Shown here piece after piece: positions 48,185 through 56,978 of a DNA stretch of 64,000 bases (position 1 is its first letter; each line of letters opens with the position of its first letter). Under the pieces are notes generated by a model. The model did no database searches and was not told where the DNA came from. It saw only the letters and a list, made by a program, of their open reading frames with translations. Source of the stretch: Eubacterium brachy ATCC 33089 (GTDB lineage: Bacteria; Bacillota; Clostridia; Peptostreptococcales; Anaerovoracaceae). The stretch lies in NCBI GenBank assembly GCA_000488855.1, contig KI535286.1:84394-148393 (forward strand), in the 5' to 3' direction. Position numbers and translations under genes: made by a program.

Positions 48185-49045
48185 TTATCTGTTAGCCATT
48201 ATGATTTCGATTTCATCTTCGTTGATGCCTACCATCGCTTCGCCGAGACCGGTCTGGGCTTCAGCTACTTTTTTAGGACTGTCGAAATGTTTTACGGCTT
48301 CCACAATTCTCTTGGCTCTAACTTTAGGATCGCCGCTTTTGAAAATACCGCTTCCCACGAAAACTCCGTCGGCTCCAAGCTGACGCATCAATGCAGCATC
48401 CGCAGGAGTGGCAACACCGCCGGCTGAGAAATTAGGAACAGGAAGTCTGCCGTTATCGTGGACGTATTTCAACAGATCATATGAAACGCCCAGCTCTTTG
48501 GCGTGGTTGAAAAGCTCATCCTCTCGCATGGCTTTAACTTCGTTTATTTCTCCATTGATCATGCGCAGATGGCTTACAGCTTGAACCACATCTCCGGTAC
48601 CCGCCTCACCTTTTGTCCTGATTATCATGGCACCTTCTTCAATTCTTCTGAGAGCTTCTCCGAGATTTCTAGCACCGCAGACAAATGGAGCTTTAAATTT
48701 TCTCTTGTCTATATGGAATTGGTTATCAGCAGGCGATAGAACCTCGCTTTCATCGATGAAGTCGATGTCGATCGCTTCCAAAATCTGTGCTTCCACAAAA
48801 TGTCCGATGCGAACTTTTGCCATGACGGGAATATCTACCGCTTCCATGATTTTCTTTATCATTTCTGGGTCGCTCATGCGCGAAACACCACCTGCAGCTC
48901 TAATATCCGCAGGAACTCTCTCAAGAGCCATTACGCTGACTGCTCCGGCTTCTTCGGCTATTTTAGCCTGTTCAGGAGTGGTCACATCCATAATGACACC
49001 ACCCTTTAATGTTTCCAATAACTTTTCTAAATCTAAATTTTTCAT
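48185..49045 (-). CDS. pdxS: Pyridoxal 5'-phosphate synthase subunit PdxS
   Basis: PLP synthase lyase subunit, 286 residues, TIM barrel. Signatures are [43 protein letters not shown], the catalytic Lys in [15 protein letters not shown], then [12 protein letters not shown] and [11 protein letters not shown]-type text, and [14 protein letters not shown]. It builds PLP from ribose 5-phosphate, glyceraldehyde 3-phosphate and ammonia. The frame extends to 49231, but GAGGAGG precedes the ATG at 49045, where the family starts. The glutaminase partner pdxT, normally next, is absent; downstream is the remnant region. It may use free ammonia or a distant pdxT. Confidence 0.95.
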   Translation of the reverse strand: MKNLDLEKLLETLKGGVIMDVTTPEQAKIAEEAGAVSVMALERVPADIRAAGGVSRMSDPEMIKKIMEAVDIPVMAKVRIGHFVEAQILEAIDIDFIDESEVLSPADNQFHIDKRKFKAPFVCGARNLGEALRRIEEGAMIIRTKGEAGTGDVVQAVSHLRMINGEINEVKAMREDELFNHAKELGVSYDLLKYVHDNGRLPVPNFSAGGVATPADAALMRQLGADGVFVGSGIFKSGDPKVRAKRIVEAVKHFDSPKKVAEAQTGLGEAMVGINEDEIEIIMANR

Positions 49046-49133
49046 AACTGCCTCCTCACATTTTATCAAAATGATGATATAATAAAATTGTATATATAAA
49101 AAGTTACAAAATAAAAATATTTTGAGGGTACAG

Positions 49134-50501
49134 ATGAAAAGAAATAAGCCGAAGTACATAGCTTTGTATGAGAAGATAAAAAACAGCATAGAAAGGGGGA
49201 AGTATAGGGAAGACGAAAAAATTCCTTCCATTCGTCAACTGGCAACCGAGGAAGGAATCAGTAAGAACACGGTTATACAAGCTCTGGAGGAGTTGGAAGC
49301 CGAGGGATATATAAGGGCGAAGAAGAAAAGTGGATATTTTGTAGAGAAGATTTACAATCTGTACCACGATAGGAAAGGTACAGATTTCCAGAGAAGAACT
49401 TTTACGGATTCGCAGAATTTTAGAATGAATTTATCCCATAGCGCCATTGATACAGGATTGTTTCCCCTCAGAAGCGTACAGCGAATTTACAGGGACATTC
49501 TGAATGAGAAAAATGAAAAGCTCATGTGTCATTCAGAGCCGCAGGGTATGCCGGCATTGAGAGAAAGCATTTCGGCGTATCTTGCAAAGTATAAACAGAT
49601 AAAGACGAGTCCGGACAATATAGTGATAAGCTCAGGGATGGAGTATTTATATCAAATAATAATCCGGTTGATAGATAAAAATGCGGTTTTCGGCTTGGAA
49701 GCGGTGGGATATGATATCATACCGGCTCTGCTGGAAATGAACAGCCTGGCATATGTGGATGTGCCCATTGATGAAAACGGCATCGATGTGAATTTTTTGG
49801 ATAAGACGAATATTTCCGTACAGGTGCTCACCTCTGTGCATCAGTTCCCGACAGGATGCAGGATGTGTGAAGACAGAAAGAGGCAAGTCTTGAATTGGGT
49901 AGAAAAATCGAGGGAAAAGTACGTAATAGAAGATGATTACGACGGTGACTTAAAGTATTGGGGCAGGGAAAACTTCACTTTAAAGTCCATGGATAATAAG
50001 GATAGAATCATATATATGGGGTCATTCTCAAACACCATTTCACCGGGGACGAGAATAAGTTTCATGGTATTGCCCAATGAACTATTGGAGAGATACAAGA
50101 AACGGCTCCCCTTTTTAATCTGCCCGGTGGGCAATGTACATCAAGAATTTCTCAGAGTGTTTTTGGATGAAAATTTATACGCCAAGCATATAAATAAATC
50201 AAGAAATCACTATAGAAAAAAGCGTGAAAAAATGGTGGAGATATTGAAATCGAGACCGGAAGTCAGAAGTATTTTGGGAGAGGATATAGGACTTTATCTG
50301 TTGGTGGAACTGGACACGGACCGAGAAGAAAAAGAGATAATAGAAAACCTGCATAAAAATAAAATTTTGATTTACGGAATAAAGAAATATGACCGACAAA
50401 ATATGTACCGATATCCCGTGTTGATTTTGGGCTTCGGAGCTATAGAATATGATGAGATGCAAGAGACTGTAGACGAAGTATTTAATATAATGGATTTGTA
50501 G
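49134..50501 (+). CDS. MocR/PdxR-type GntR regulator lacking the PLP lysine
   Basis: Regulator of 455 residues, divergent from pdxS. Residues 1-72 are a GntR winged helix ([42 protein letters not shown]). The rest is an aminotransferase fold type I domain ([49 protein letters not shown]). Where PdxR proteins have the Schiff-base Lys in SFSK, this one has SFSN (Asn300, codon AAC at 50031-50033), and PGY is VGY. PdxR normally senses PLP and controls pdxS. This copy may bind PLP only loosely, or have another ligand. The start ATG at 49134 has GAGGG ahead; a TTG at 49122 is also in frame. Confidence 0.88.
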   Translation: MKRNKPKYIALYEKIKNSIERGKYREDEKIPSIRQLATEEGISKNTVIQALEELEAEGYIRAKKKSGYFVEKIYNLYHDRKGTDFQRRTFTDSQNFRMNLSHSAIDTGLFPLRSVQRIYRDILNEKNEKLMCHSEPQGMPALRESISAYLAKYKQIKTSPDNIVISSGMEYLYQIIIRLIDKNAVFGLEAVGYDIIPALLEMNSLAYVDVPIDENGIDVNFLDKTNISVQVLTSVHQFPTGCRMCEDRKRQVLNWVEKSREKYVIEDDYDGDLKYWGRENFTLKSMDNKDRIIYMGSFSNTISPGTRISFMVLPNELLERYKKRLPFLICPVGNVHQEFLRVFLDENLYAKHINKSRNHYRKKREKMVEILKSRPEVRSILGEDIGLYLLVELDTDREEKEIIENLHKNKILIYGIKKYDRQNMYRYPVLILGFGAIEYDEMQETVDEVFNIMDL

Positions 50502-50506
50502 ATTAA

Positions 50507-50543
50507 AAAATATCCGATTGCACACCTGCAAGTCGGATATTTT
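50507..50543 (+). terminator. Terminator after the MocR/PdxR-like gene
   Basis: Long stem AAAATATCCGA / TCGGATATTTT, continued by TTGCA / TGCAA with a one-base bulge; the 3' side ends in TTTT followed by GCTTTTGC. Confidence 0.75.
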
Positions 50544-50656
50544 GCTTTTGCGTAATTGATGGATGAAGTATAAAGCGAATATAAAACATTTTATATCAGA
50601 GGAAAATCTCCTGTGCACCGCCTTGTCCTCGTCGGGATGGGTAGAAATTTCAATAT

Positions 50657-50998
50657 TCAGCTATCGTATTTACTCCCCACCTTTCCCCATATTTTATTCG
50701 AAATATTTTCGCTCTCGATATCATCGATCAGGTTGTAAATGGGAGTCCCTCGAATGCAGGCTCCCAGGAAGAACATTTGACTACACTGCGTACATCTCAA
50801 ATAGTGACACACAGTATAATGCCGCTCGGAATAGAATACGTCAAGAGCTTCTTGGAGTTGACAATCACCGGCAAATAGCTCGATTTTATCTTTGCTTTCC
50901 AGATCAGATAGAAAATTTAATACGGAAATATAATTTTTGTGAGGATCTTTTTGTGCCTCATTGAATAGTAGCGTTATGATATGACAATTTTTACACAT
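50657..50998 (-). CDS. Small protein with two CxxC motifs, unknown function
   Basis: Protein of 113 residues, not recognised. Cys pairs lie at the start (MCKNC) and in the middle (RCTQCSQMFFLGACIRG), a layout that fits a zinc-binding fold. AAAGGA lies about 12 bases before the ATG at 50998; a frame 21 codons longer starts at 51061. It follows tyrS on the same strand after 124 bases, which contain a 12-base direct repeat ATAGAGTTTCGA (51094-51105 and 51111-51122). It could be the last gene of the aro operon. Confidence 0.5.
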   Translation of the reverse strand: MCKNCHIITLLFNEAQKDPHKNYISVLNFLSDLESKDKIELFAGDCQLQEALDVFYSERHYTVCHYLRCTQCSQMFFLGACIRGTPIYNLIDDIESENISNKIWGKVGSKYDS

Positions 50999-51122
50999 AT
51001 GGATTCTATTCCTTTCTGCAAATAGAAGAGAACCGTAGTTACAAGTTGCACTTTTCTCCAAATTTTTAAAATTCTATCGTATGTTCCGTTGAGATAGAGT
51101 TTCGACCGAAATAGAGTTTCGA

Positions 51123-52445
51123 TTAGATTTCAGCCATATGGAATACTTTTTTCCCTTTTTGCACCAGGAGCTTTCCATCTTTAAAGTCGGACAAAGCGAT
51201 ACTGTGTTTTCCGCTGGAAATCTTCACTTCGTTTATTTTAACTCCGCCCTGATCAATCAATCTGAGTCCCTCGGAGTTGGACTTTATCAAGGTCAACTCT
51301 TTAAGCAAAGCGATGACTCCCATACCGTCTCCTTCAAATAAGGATTTATCCAACTTTGTGTGAGGTATATTGGACAAGTCTCCGGTACCTTGGAATGCGG
51401 CACGAGAACCGTCAAGAGCCTTTTTAGCAGCATCTTCACCGTGAACCAGCTTCGTTATTTCAAAAGCCAAAACTTCCTTTGCTTTATTGATTTCAGATCC
51501 CTCGACGTCGACTAGAGCGGCAATCTCATCGAGAGGAAGGAACGTGAGCATCTTCAAACATTTCTCAACGTCGGCATCAGCGACATTTCTCCAGTATTGG
51601 AAGAATTCAAAAGGAGAAGTCTTCTTTTCGTCGAGCCACAATGCACCGGACTGAGTTTTACCCATTTTTTTGCCTTCGCTGTTGGTCAGCAAAGTGAAGG
51701 TCATGGCGTAAACCTGTTTTCCCAGTTCCCTTCTGCAAAGTTCGACTCCGCCCAGCAGGTTGGACCACTGATCGTTGCCTCCAAACTGCATTCTAACGTC
51801 TATATCCCTTGCCATAACCATGAAATCGTATGATTGCATGAGCATGTAGTTCATTTCGAGGAAGGTCAGCCCCTCTTCCAGACGCTGTTTGTAGCAGTCA
51901 GCTCGGAGCATCGTGTTAACGGAGAAGTGTCTTCCTATATCTCTGATGAAGTTGATGTAGTTAATATCTAAAAGCCAGGTGGCATTGTTCAAAGAAATGG
52001 CTTTTCCCGGAGAGACATCCTTGTTTGCAGAGTTTTTCACACCGTAATTTTCTCCGGTAAACCTGTAATCCTCATCGAAATCCATGTATTTTGCAAAGAG
52101 CTTGGTGAAGGCATCGCAGTTTGCCTGAACGGTTTCAGGTGTCATGAATTGGCGCATATCGGTTCTGCCGGAAGGATCGCCTACCATTCCCGTACCACCA
52201 CCGGTTAAAACAACCGGGGTATGACCAAACTTTTGCATGTAAAGCATTATTATAATCTGCATGAAATGCCCTATGTGAAGGCTGTCGGCTGTCGGGTCAA
52301 AGCCTATGTAGAATTTGATCTTCTCGTTTCCCAGCATATCCCTGATTTCATCCTCGTGAGTGCACTGCTCGATGAAACCTCGCTCCTTTAAAATGTCGAA
52401 AACATTGGTTTTCGTGCTAACATTATCCGGAATTAAAATTTTCAT
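51123..52445 (-). CDS. tyrS: Tyrosyl-tRNA synthetase
   Basis: Class I synthetase of 440 residues charging tRNA-Tyr. The ATP-binding HIGH box is DSLHIGH, the tyrosine site includes FYIGFDPTAD and QFGGNDQWSN, the KMSKS loop is KKMGKT, and an S4 RNA-binding domain closes the protein (LRLIDQGGVKINEVKI). AGGAGG precedes the ATG. It is the tail of an operon that makes the tyrosine precursor, 34 bases after ridA, so charging capacity and aromatic supply may rise together. No T-box leader is present. Confidence 0.96.
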   Translation of the reverse strand: MKILIPDNVSTKTNVFDILKERGFIEQCTHEDEIRDMLGNEKIKFYIGFDPTADSLHIGHFMQIIIMLYMQKFGHTPVVLTGGGTGMVGDPSGRTDMRQFMTPETVQANCDAFTKLFAKYMDFDEDYRFTGENYGVKNSANKDVSPGKAISLNNATWLLDINYINFIRDIGRHFSVNTMLRADCYKQRLEEGLTFLEMNYMLMQSYDFMVMARDIDVRMQFGGNDQWSNLLGGVELCRRELGKQVYAMTFTLLTNSEGKKMGKTQSGALWLDEKKTSPFEFFQYWRNVADADVEKCLKMLTFLPLDEIAALVDVEGSEINKAKEVLAFEITKLVHGEDAAKKALDGSRAAFQGTGDLSNIPHTKLDKSLFEGDGMGVIALLKELTLIKSNSEGLRLIDQGGVKINEVKISSGKHSIALSDFKDGKLLVQKGKKVFHMAEI

Positions 52446-52479
52446 AAGTCCTCCTAAATTTAATACTGTGTTTAACTTC

Positions 52480-52863
52480 CTATTTTTTCATAGCTATAGC
52501 TTCGATTTCCACAAGACCGCCCTTTGGCAGAGCTGCAACTTCGACAGCGGATCTTGCCGGGCAGTTCTCATCGGATAGAAATCGCGTATAGACTTCATTT
52601 ACAATGACAAAATCGTCCATATTTTTCAGAAAGCAAGTGGTTTTCACCACATCATACAAAGTGCAATCTGATGCTTTGAGAATCTCTCGAAGATTCTCAA
52701 AAGCTTGAACTGCTTGACTTTTGACATCGTTGCCGGCAAATTCGCCGGTTTCCGGAACCAATCCCAGTTGACCCGAAGTAAATACAAAACCGCCGGCTTC
52801 AATCCCTTGTGAATATGGACCTATAGCGTCGGGAGCATTTTTAGTTGAAATAATCTTTTTCAT
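52480..52863 (-). CDS. ridA: RidA-family enamine/imine deaminase
   Basis: Protein of 127 residues of the YjgF/YER057c/UK114 family, a trimer that hydrolyses reactive 2-aminoacrylate and related imines made by PLP enzymes. Typical motifs are NAPDAIGPYSQGIEAGGFVFTSGQLG and CPARSAVEVAALPKGGLVEIEAIA with the conserved Arg. Its start lies inside the end of the aro fusion gene (23-base overlap), with GAGGTGG just ahead, so translation is probably coupled. Its place in the aro operon hints that an imine intermediate matters in this pathway, but that is inference. Confidence 0.93.
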   Translation of the reverse strand: MKKIISTKNAPDAIGPYSQGIEAGGFVFTSGQLGLVPETGEFAGNDVKSQAVQAFENLREILKASDCTLYDVVKTTCFLKNMDDFVIVNEVYTRFLSDENCPARSAVEVAALPKGGLVEIEAIAMKK

Positions 52864-55588
52864 AATAGCTTTCCACCTCGCTTACAATTTTATTTAGAGT
52901 TGATTTCACCGAATTTTTATGCTTTATGTGAATGTGTGAAATCTCGGAATATATAGGATTTCGCATATCATAAAGCTTTCTTTTAGAGATATTTTCGTAA
53001 ATGGGATTATCTTTTGCCTTTATCAGATTCAAATCTCGATCCAAATATATGATTAAGCTATTTTTAGAAATTAACTTAATGTTTTCCATAGAAGATATAG
53101 TGCCTCCGCCTGTTGCGATAACTCTCGGGATTTTAGAGGAGAGATTATCTGCAATGGAGAAAATTTTATCCACAGCAGCAGCCTCCAACTTTCTAAAGGA
53201 ATCTTCTTCACCGGCAGCGAAGTATTCTCTAATGGATTTCTCTGAAATTTTTTCAATTTCTTCGTCGATATCGATGAACGGCATATTCAACCTCTTGGCA
53301 AGTTCCCTGCCGATGGTCGTCTTTCCTGCACCGGACATGCCTACGATGACAATATCCAAGGTATCGTGGAGAATATTCGCCACACTGCATTTAATCATGT
53401 TTTCCAACAGGAAATCGGGAAATGCAAGCTCCTTGGAAAAGTCTATACCTTCCGCAGATGCAATAAAATAGTTCGATGCGGATATGGCTTGACCGACGAG
53501 CATGGTCAAACCTCCTACAACTTTTTTCCCCAGCAGTTTTCCCCTGAGAAGAAACTCTGTCATAAAAGGATTGTAAATTATATCTATGGCGGTTTTGCAC
53601 TTGTCGAAATCCTTCAAGTTGACAGGGGAGCGGTTCACATCGGGGGAGTTGCCCAAAATCGTAGCGTTAATAATCACGTCATATTCATCAGTTAAATCAC
53701 CATAGTTCATATATGAGATTTTTTTGATTTTTTCTATCTCATTGAGATTTTGCCTCGTAGCGACTGCAACACTCCTTGGAGAATAGCTCAACACCGCATG
53801 CTGAACAGCCTTGCCGGCACCGCCGTTTCCGAGAATTAAAATCTTCTTGCCGCTTAATTTCACACCATGAATGTTTACGAGGTGGCAAAATCCGTCGTAG
53901 TCGGTGTTTGTTCCGATGAGTTTACCTCTTGAATTAAAAAATACCGTATTGGCTGCTCCTATTTTCTTTGCAACAGAAGTGGGATGTAGGTATGCCATCA
54001 CCGCTTCTTTATATGGGAAGGTCAGGTTTAACCCCGTAAAATCAGCATCCATAATGAATTTTTCAAAATTTTCAGAGTCGACTTCAATTAAGTGGTACTT
54101 ATATTCTCCGAAACTTTCGTGAATTTTTTTTGAATAACTGTGGGATAGATGGCTGCCCACCAATCCGAACAACTCTTTATTACAGTTTGTCTGTTCCGCT
54201 CTACTGATTGTCATTATGTGCCTGAAGACATCGTGCCATTTTATGTCCAGATGAGAGAGGACTGTTCGTTCTCTATCCTCATCGAATATGCCCAGAGATG
54301 ATTCTTTTTTTATTTCGCCGATCAGGTCGGTAAGAATCAGCCTTTCCTCCAGCAAATTTTGAATTTTCTGGTCTGTGGCTAAAACTTCGCTTCTCAGGGA
54401 AGACAAGTCCATAAAAGCATATTTGTTTTTGGAAGGTTTCAACCATTTCGGCAAATCACCGACAACTCTACCCGGAGAGCCTTCAGGAAGAACTTCGTGG
54501 GTTTTATGGTATAAGTCCCGTTCGATAAGTTTATCCAGCAGGCACAGTGCAAGAGCGGATTTCACACAAGGTAAAGCTCTCGGAACTATGCAGGCGTCGT
54601 GTCTTCCATGAAAAGTGTGTTCGATATTTTTACCTGTTTTGAAATCTATTGTCTTCTGCGGTGAGGAAATGGTAGGTGTAGGCTTTATTGCGACTCTCAG
54701 GGTGAGAGGCATTCCTGTGGATAAGCCGCCTAAAATACCGCCGCTGTCATTTTTTGATGTTACCATTTTGTATCCGAGGTGATCGGTGGGTTCAATCCTC
54801 AAAATGGGATCGTTGAACTTGCTGCCGGTCATTTGTGAACTTTTAAATCCCGCACCGAACTCAATTCCTTTTACAGCGGGTATCGAAAATACACAAGATG
54901 AAATTTCGCTTTCCAGATTATCAAATAACGGACCGCCCAGTCCCAGAGGCAGTCCCTTAGCAAAGACTTCCAGTGTTCCACCTACGGAATCATCGTCGCT
55001 CTTGGCTTTTGCAGCCTCGGAAATCATTATATCGCTAATTGGCGATGAATGTGGATTTTCAAGAGATATTGGAGTATTTTTCTCGTTGCCCACGGACAGC
55101 ACTTGCCCTCCTATATCTATGCCCTTTGACTTTAATATTTCCATTGCCACAGCACCGGCAAAACACAGGGCAACGGTCATCCTCCCTGAAAAGGGACCGC
55201 CGCCGCTTAAATTCACTTCGTTACCGTATTTCATCTTTGCGGGCAGGTCGCAGTGACCGAGTCTTGGAAAATCCGAATCATATTCCGCAGAATTGAAATT
55301 GTTGTTGTTAAATTTAGCGATAATGGGGAAATTCTCCGCAGTATGTATATTTGACACGCTCACATATTTTCCGGTGAGCGGAGACCAAACCAAAGGTAGA
55401 TCGTCTTCAACTCTCGTTGTGGAAATTCCATCGGATTTGCTGCGTCTTTCATCTAAAATGCCTCGGACGGATTCCATAGATATTTTCAGGTTGGCAGGAA
55501 GTCCCCAAATTTCCACAAATATGGATTTTTCATGACTTCCACCGGATATGTCAATGTGTATGTTTTTACCGAAGCTGGATCTTATCAC
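52841..55588 (-). CDS. Four-domain fusion: chorismate synthase-chorismate mutase-shikimate dehydrogenase-shikimate kinase
   Basis: Single chain of 915 residues. Residues 1-365 are chorismate synthase (GGSHE, LDERRSKSDGISTTRVEDD, the FMN region GGPFSGRMT, DSGGILGG, HGRHDACIVPRALP). Residues about 393-468 are an AroQ chorismate mutase with all active residues: R399, R416, K427, D436, R439, E440, S462, Q466. Residues about 472-735 are shikimate dehydrogenase (SHSYS, NLTFPYK with Lys527, GAANTVF, TNTDYDGF, NADP loop GNGGAGKA). Residues about 744-910 are shikimate kinase (GMSGAGKTTIG, FIDIDEE, DSFRKLE, ATGGGT); its lid has DNPIY where RPLL is usual. No stop or frame break occurs. The start is GTG with AGGAGG six bases ahead, overlapping aroA by 23 bases. 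It covers pathway steps 4, 5, 7 and the branch to prephenate. Confidence 0.93.
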   Translation of the reverse strand: MIRSSFGKNIHIDISGGSHEKSIFVEIWGLPANLKISMESVRGILDERRSKSDGISTTRVEDDLPLVWSPLTGKYVSVSNIHTAENFPIIAKFNNNNFNSAEYDSDFPRLGHCDLPAKMKYGNEVNLSGGGPFSGRMTVALCFAGAVAMEILKSKGIDIGGQVLSVGNEKNTPISLENPHSSPISDIMISEAAKAKSDDDSVGGTLEVFAKGLPLGLGGPLFDNLESEISSCVFSIPAVKGIEFGAGFKSSQMTGSKFNDPILRIEPTDHLGYKMVTSKNDSGGILGGLSTGMPLTLRVAIKPTPTISSPQKTIDFKTGKNIEHTFHGRHDACIVPRALPCVKSALALCLLDKLIERDLYHKTHEVLPEGSPGRVVGDLPKWLKPSKNKYAFMDLSSLRSEVLATDQKIQNLLEERLILTDLIGEIKKESSLGIFDEDRERTVLSHLDIKWHDVFRHIMTISRAEQTNCNKELFGLVGSHLSHSYSKKIHESFGEYKYHLIEVDSENFEKFIMDADFTGLNLTFPYKEAVMAYLHPTSVAKKIGAANTVFFNSRGKLIGTNTDYDGFCHLVNIHGVKLSGKKILILGNGGAGKAVQHAVLSYSPRSVAVATRQNLNEIEKIKKISYMNYGDLTDEYDVIINATILGNSPDVNRSPVNLKDFDKCKTAIDIIYNPFMTEFLLRGKLLGKKVVGGLTMLVGQAISASNYFIASAEGIDFSKELAFPDFLLENMIKCSVANILHDTLDIVIVGMSGAGKTTIGRELAKRLNMPFIDIDEEIEKISEKSIREYFAAGEEDSFRKLEAAAVDKIFSIADNLSSKIPRVIATGGGTISSMENIKLISKNSLIIYLDRDLNLIKAKDNPIYENISKRKLYDMRNPIYSEISHIHIKHKNSVKSTLNKIVSEVESYYEKDYFN

Positions 55589-56951
55589 ACTTGCCTCCTA
55601 ACTTTTTAAAATCTTTCCAAAATCCGGGATAGGATTTTTTTACGCAAACATAATTGCTCAGAATCAGAGGTCTGTTTGAAAATATTGAAGCAATTCCCGC
55701 TGTCATAGCAATTCTGTGATCGCCGTATGTATTTATTTCACAAGCATTATCAACGATTGCATCTAATTTCGACATAATGCCATTTTTTAAGAGAGCGCTG
55801 CCGTAAACTTTAAGTTTATGTTCCGACAAGCGGTTTTTAATATCCAAAGAGTTCAATAAACTCACTGTCGATTCGATCCGATTGCTCTCCTTTAGAGAGA
55901 GCCTTTCTAAATTTGTAAATTCGGCTACACTGTCTTTTAAGACTCCGCTTGCCAACGCCAATACGGGAAATACGTCGGGAATGTTGCTGCAATCAATCGA
56001 CGTAACGGAGTTTGATGAACGCTTGAAATCCCAAAGAATGTTTAAAATTTCTCTGTCTCCTTGCAGTGAGTCGCTGTTTAAGTTGCAGACCTTTATGGGA
56101 TAATTGAGCAACTTTTCACAGTAAGAGCTCTTTGTGAGATTTATATCAGTCGTCTCCGAATAATCGTAGATGAAATTGGCAACTATCCAAAAAGCGCTGT
56201 TCGACCAGTCATTTTCAATGCGATTTGATATGTTTTGTACGGTCTTGTATTTTTGATTTCCACATATATTAAATTTAATTGATTTTTCATCATTTTCCGG
56301 ATGAGTTTTTTCTATATTCACTCCAAAATCTTTCAGTGTATTCAGCGTCATATCTACGTAAGGCATCGACGGAAAGTCCTCGGATATTGTGATGCAACTG
56401 TTCTTTTTCAAGAGGGGCAATGCCATTAAAAGTCCAGATAAGACCTGAGATGTAGGAGCATCATCAAGATGTATTTCGCCGGATTTTAAATTTCCATTCA
56501 GAACGATGGAATTTCTCAAGAAATCTCCATCTGAATAACAGTCCACGCCAAATGTCTTTAAAGGTTCCATGGAAGCCGGCATATTTCTACCTATAAGTTG
56601 TCTACCGCATACAAAACGCACCTTTTCAAAGAAAACCATTAAAATCGGTGAGAGAATTCTCAGAGTGCTTCCGCTGTTATTGCATTGGAATGTCGGAATT
56701 TCAGCGACGGTTCTCTTGTGATGAATAATATTCAATAATTTAGAAAGGCATTCATAGGTCGCTAGAACATCCTCGGAGAAGGTCTCTTTTGAAAGCCCAT
56801 TTCCAAGAAAATCGTCATCAAATGATTCATCTTCCATCGAGGCTCCATGAGCCAGAGCCGATCCTATCAAATATCTGTGAGAGTATGATTTACTCGGAAT
56901 CGAATCCACAACACCGGATAAAATACTCCTGTTTTCAATCTTCATTTTCAT
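55566..56951 (-). CDS. aroA: 3-phosphoshikimate 1-carboxyvinyltransferase (EPSP synthase)
   Basis: EPSP synthase of 461 residues, adding enolpyruvate from PEP to shikimate 3-phosphate. Substrate motifs are SKSYSHRYLI near the start, NSGSTLRIL (normally NSGTT/SG-LRF), CSNIPDVFPVLALA with the catalytic Asp, LKESNRIE where KE-[ST]-DR is usual (Asp to Asn), and TYGDHRIAMTAGIA. The frame extends to a GTG at 56975 just after aroB, without ribosome site; the ATG at 56951 has AGG seven bases ahead and begins where homologues begin. The overlap with the fusion gene suggests coupled translation. Confidence 0.9.
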   Translation of the reverse strand: MKMKIENRSILSGVVDSIPSKSYSHRYLIGSALAHGASMEDESFDDDFLGNGLSKETFSEDVLATYECLSKLLNIIHHKRTVAEIPTFQCNNSGSTLRILSPILMVFFEKVRFVCGRQLIGRNMPASMEPLKTFGVDCYSDGDFLRNSIVLNGNLKSGEIHLDDAPTSQVLSGLLMALPLLKKNSCITISEDFPSMPYVDMTLNTLKDFGVNIEKTHPENDEKSIKFNICGNQKYKTVQNISNRIENDWSNSAFWIVANFIYDYSETTDINLTKSSYCEKLLNYPIKVCNLNSDSLQGDREILNILWDFKRSSNSVTSIDCSNIPDVFPVLALASGVLKDSVAEFTNLERLSLKESNRIESTVSLLNSLDIKNRLSEHKLKVYGSALLKNGIMSKLDAIVDNACEINTYGDHRIAMTAGIASIFSNRPLILSNYVCVKKSYPGFWKDFKKLGGKCDKIQLR

Positions 56952-56978
56952 AGAAATACCTGTATAAAAACTCACGAA

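Noticed and set aside
49046-49231. N-terminal extension of PdxS with hydrophobic helices
   Set aside because: The 62 extra residues come from AT-rich divergent promoter DNA; a strong ribosome site marks the ATG at 49045.
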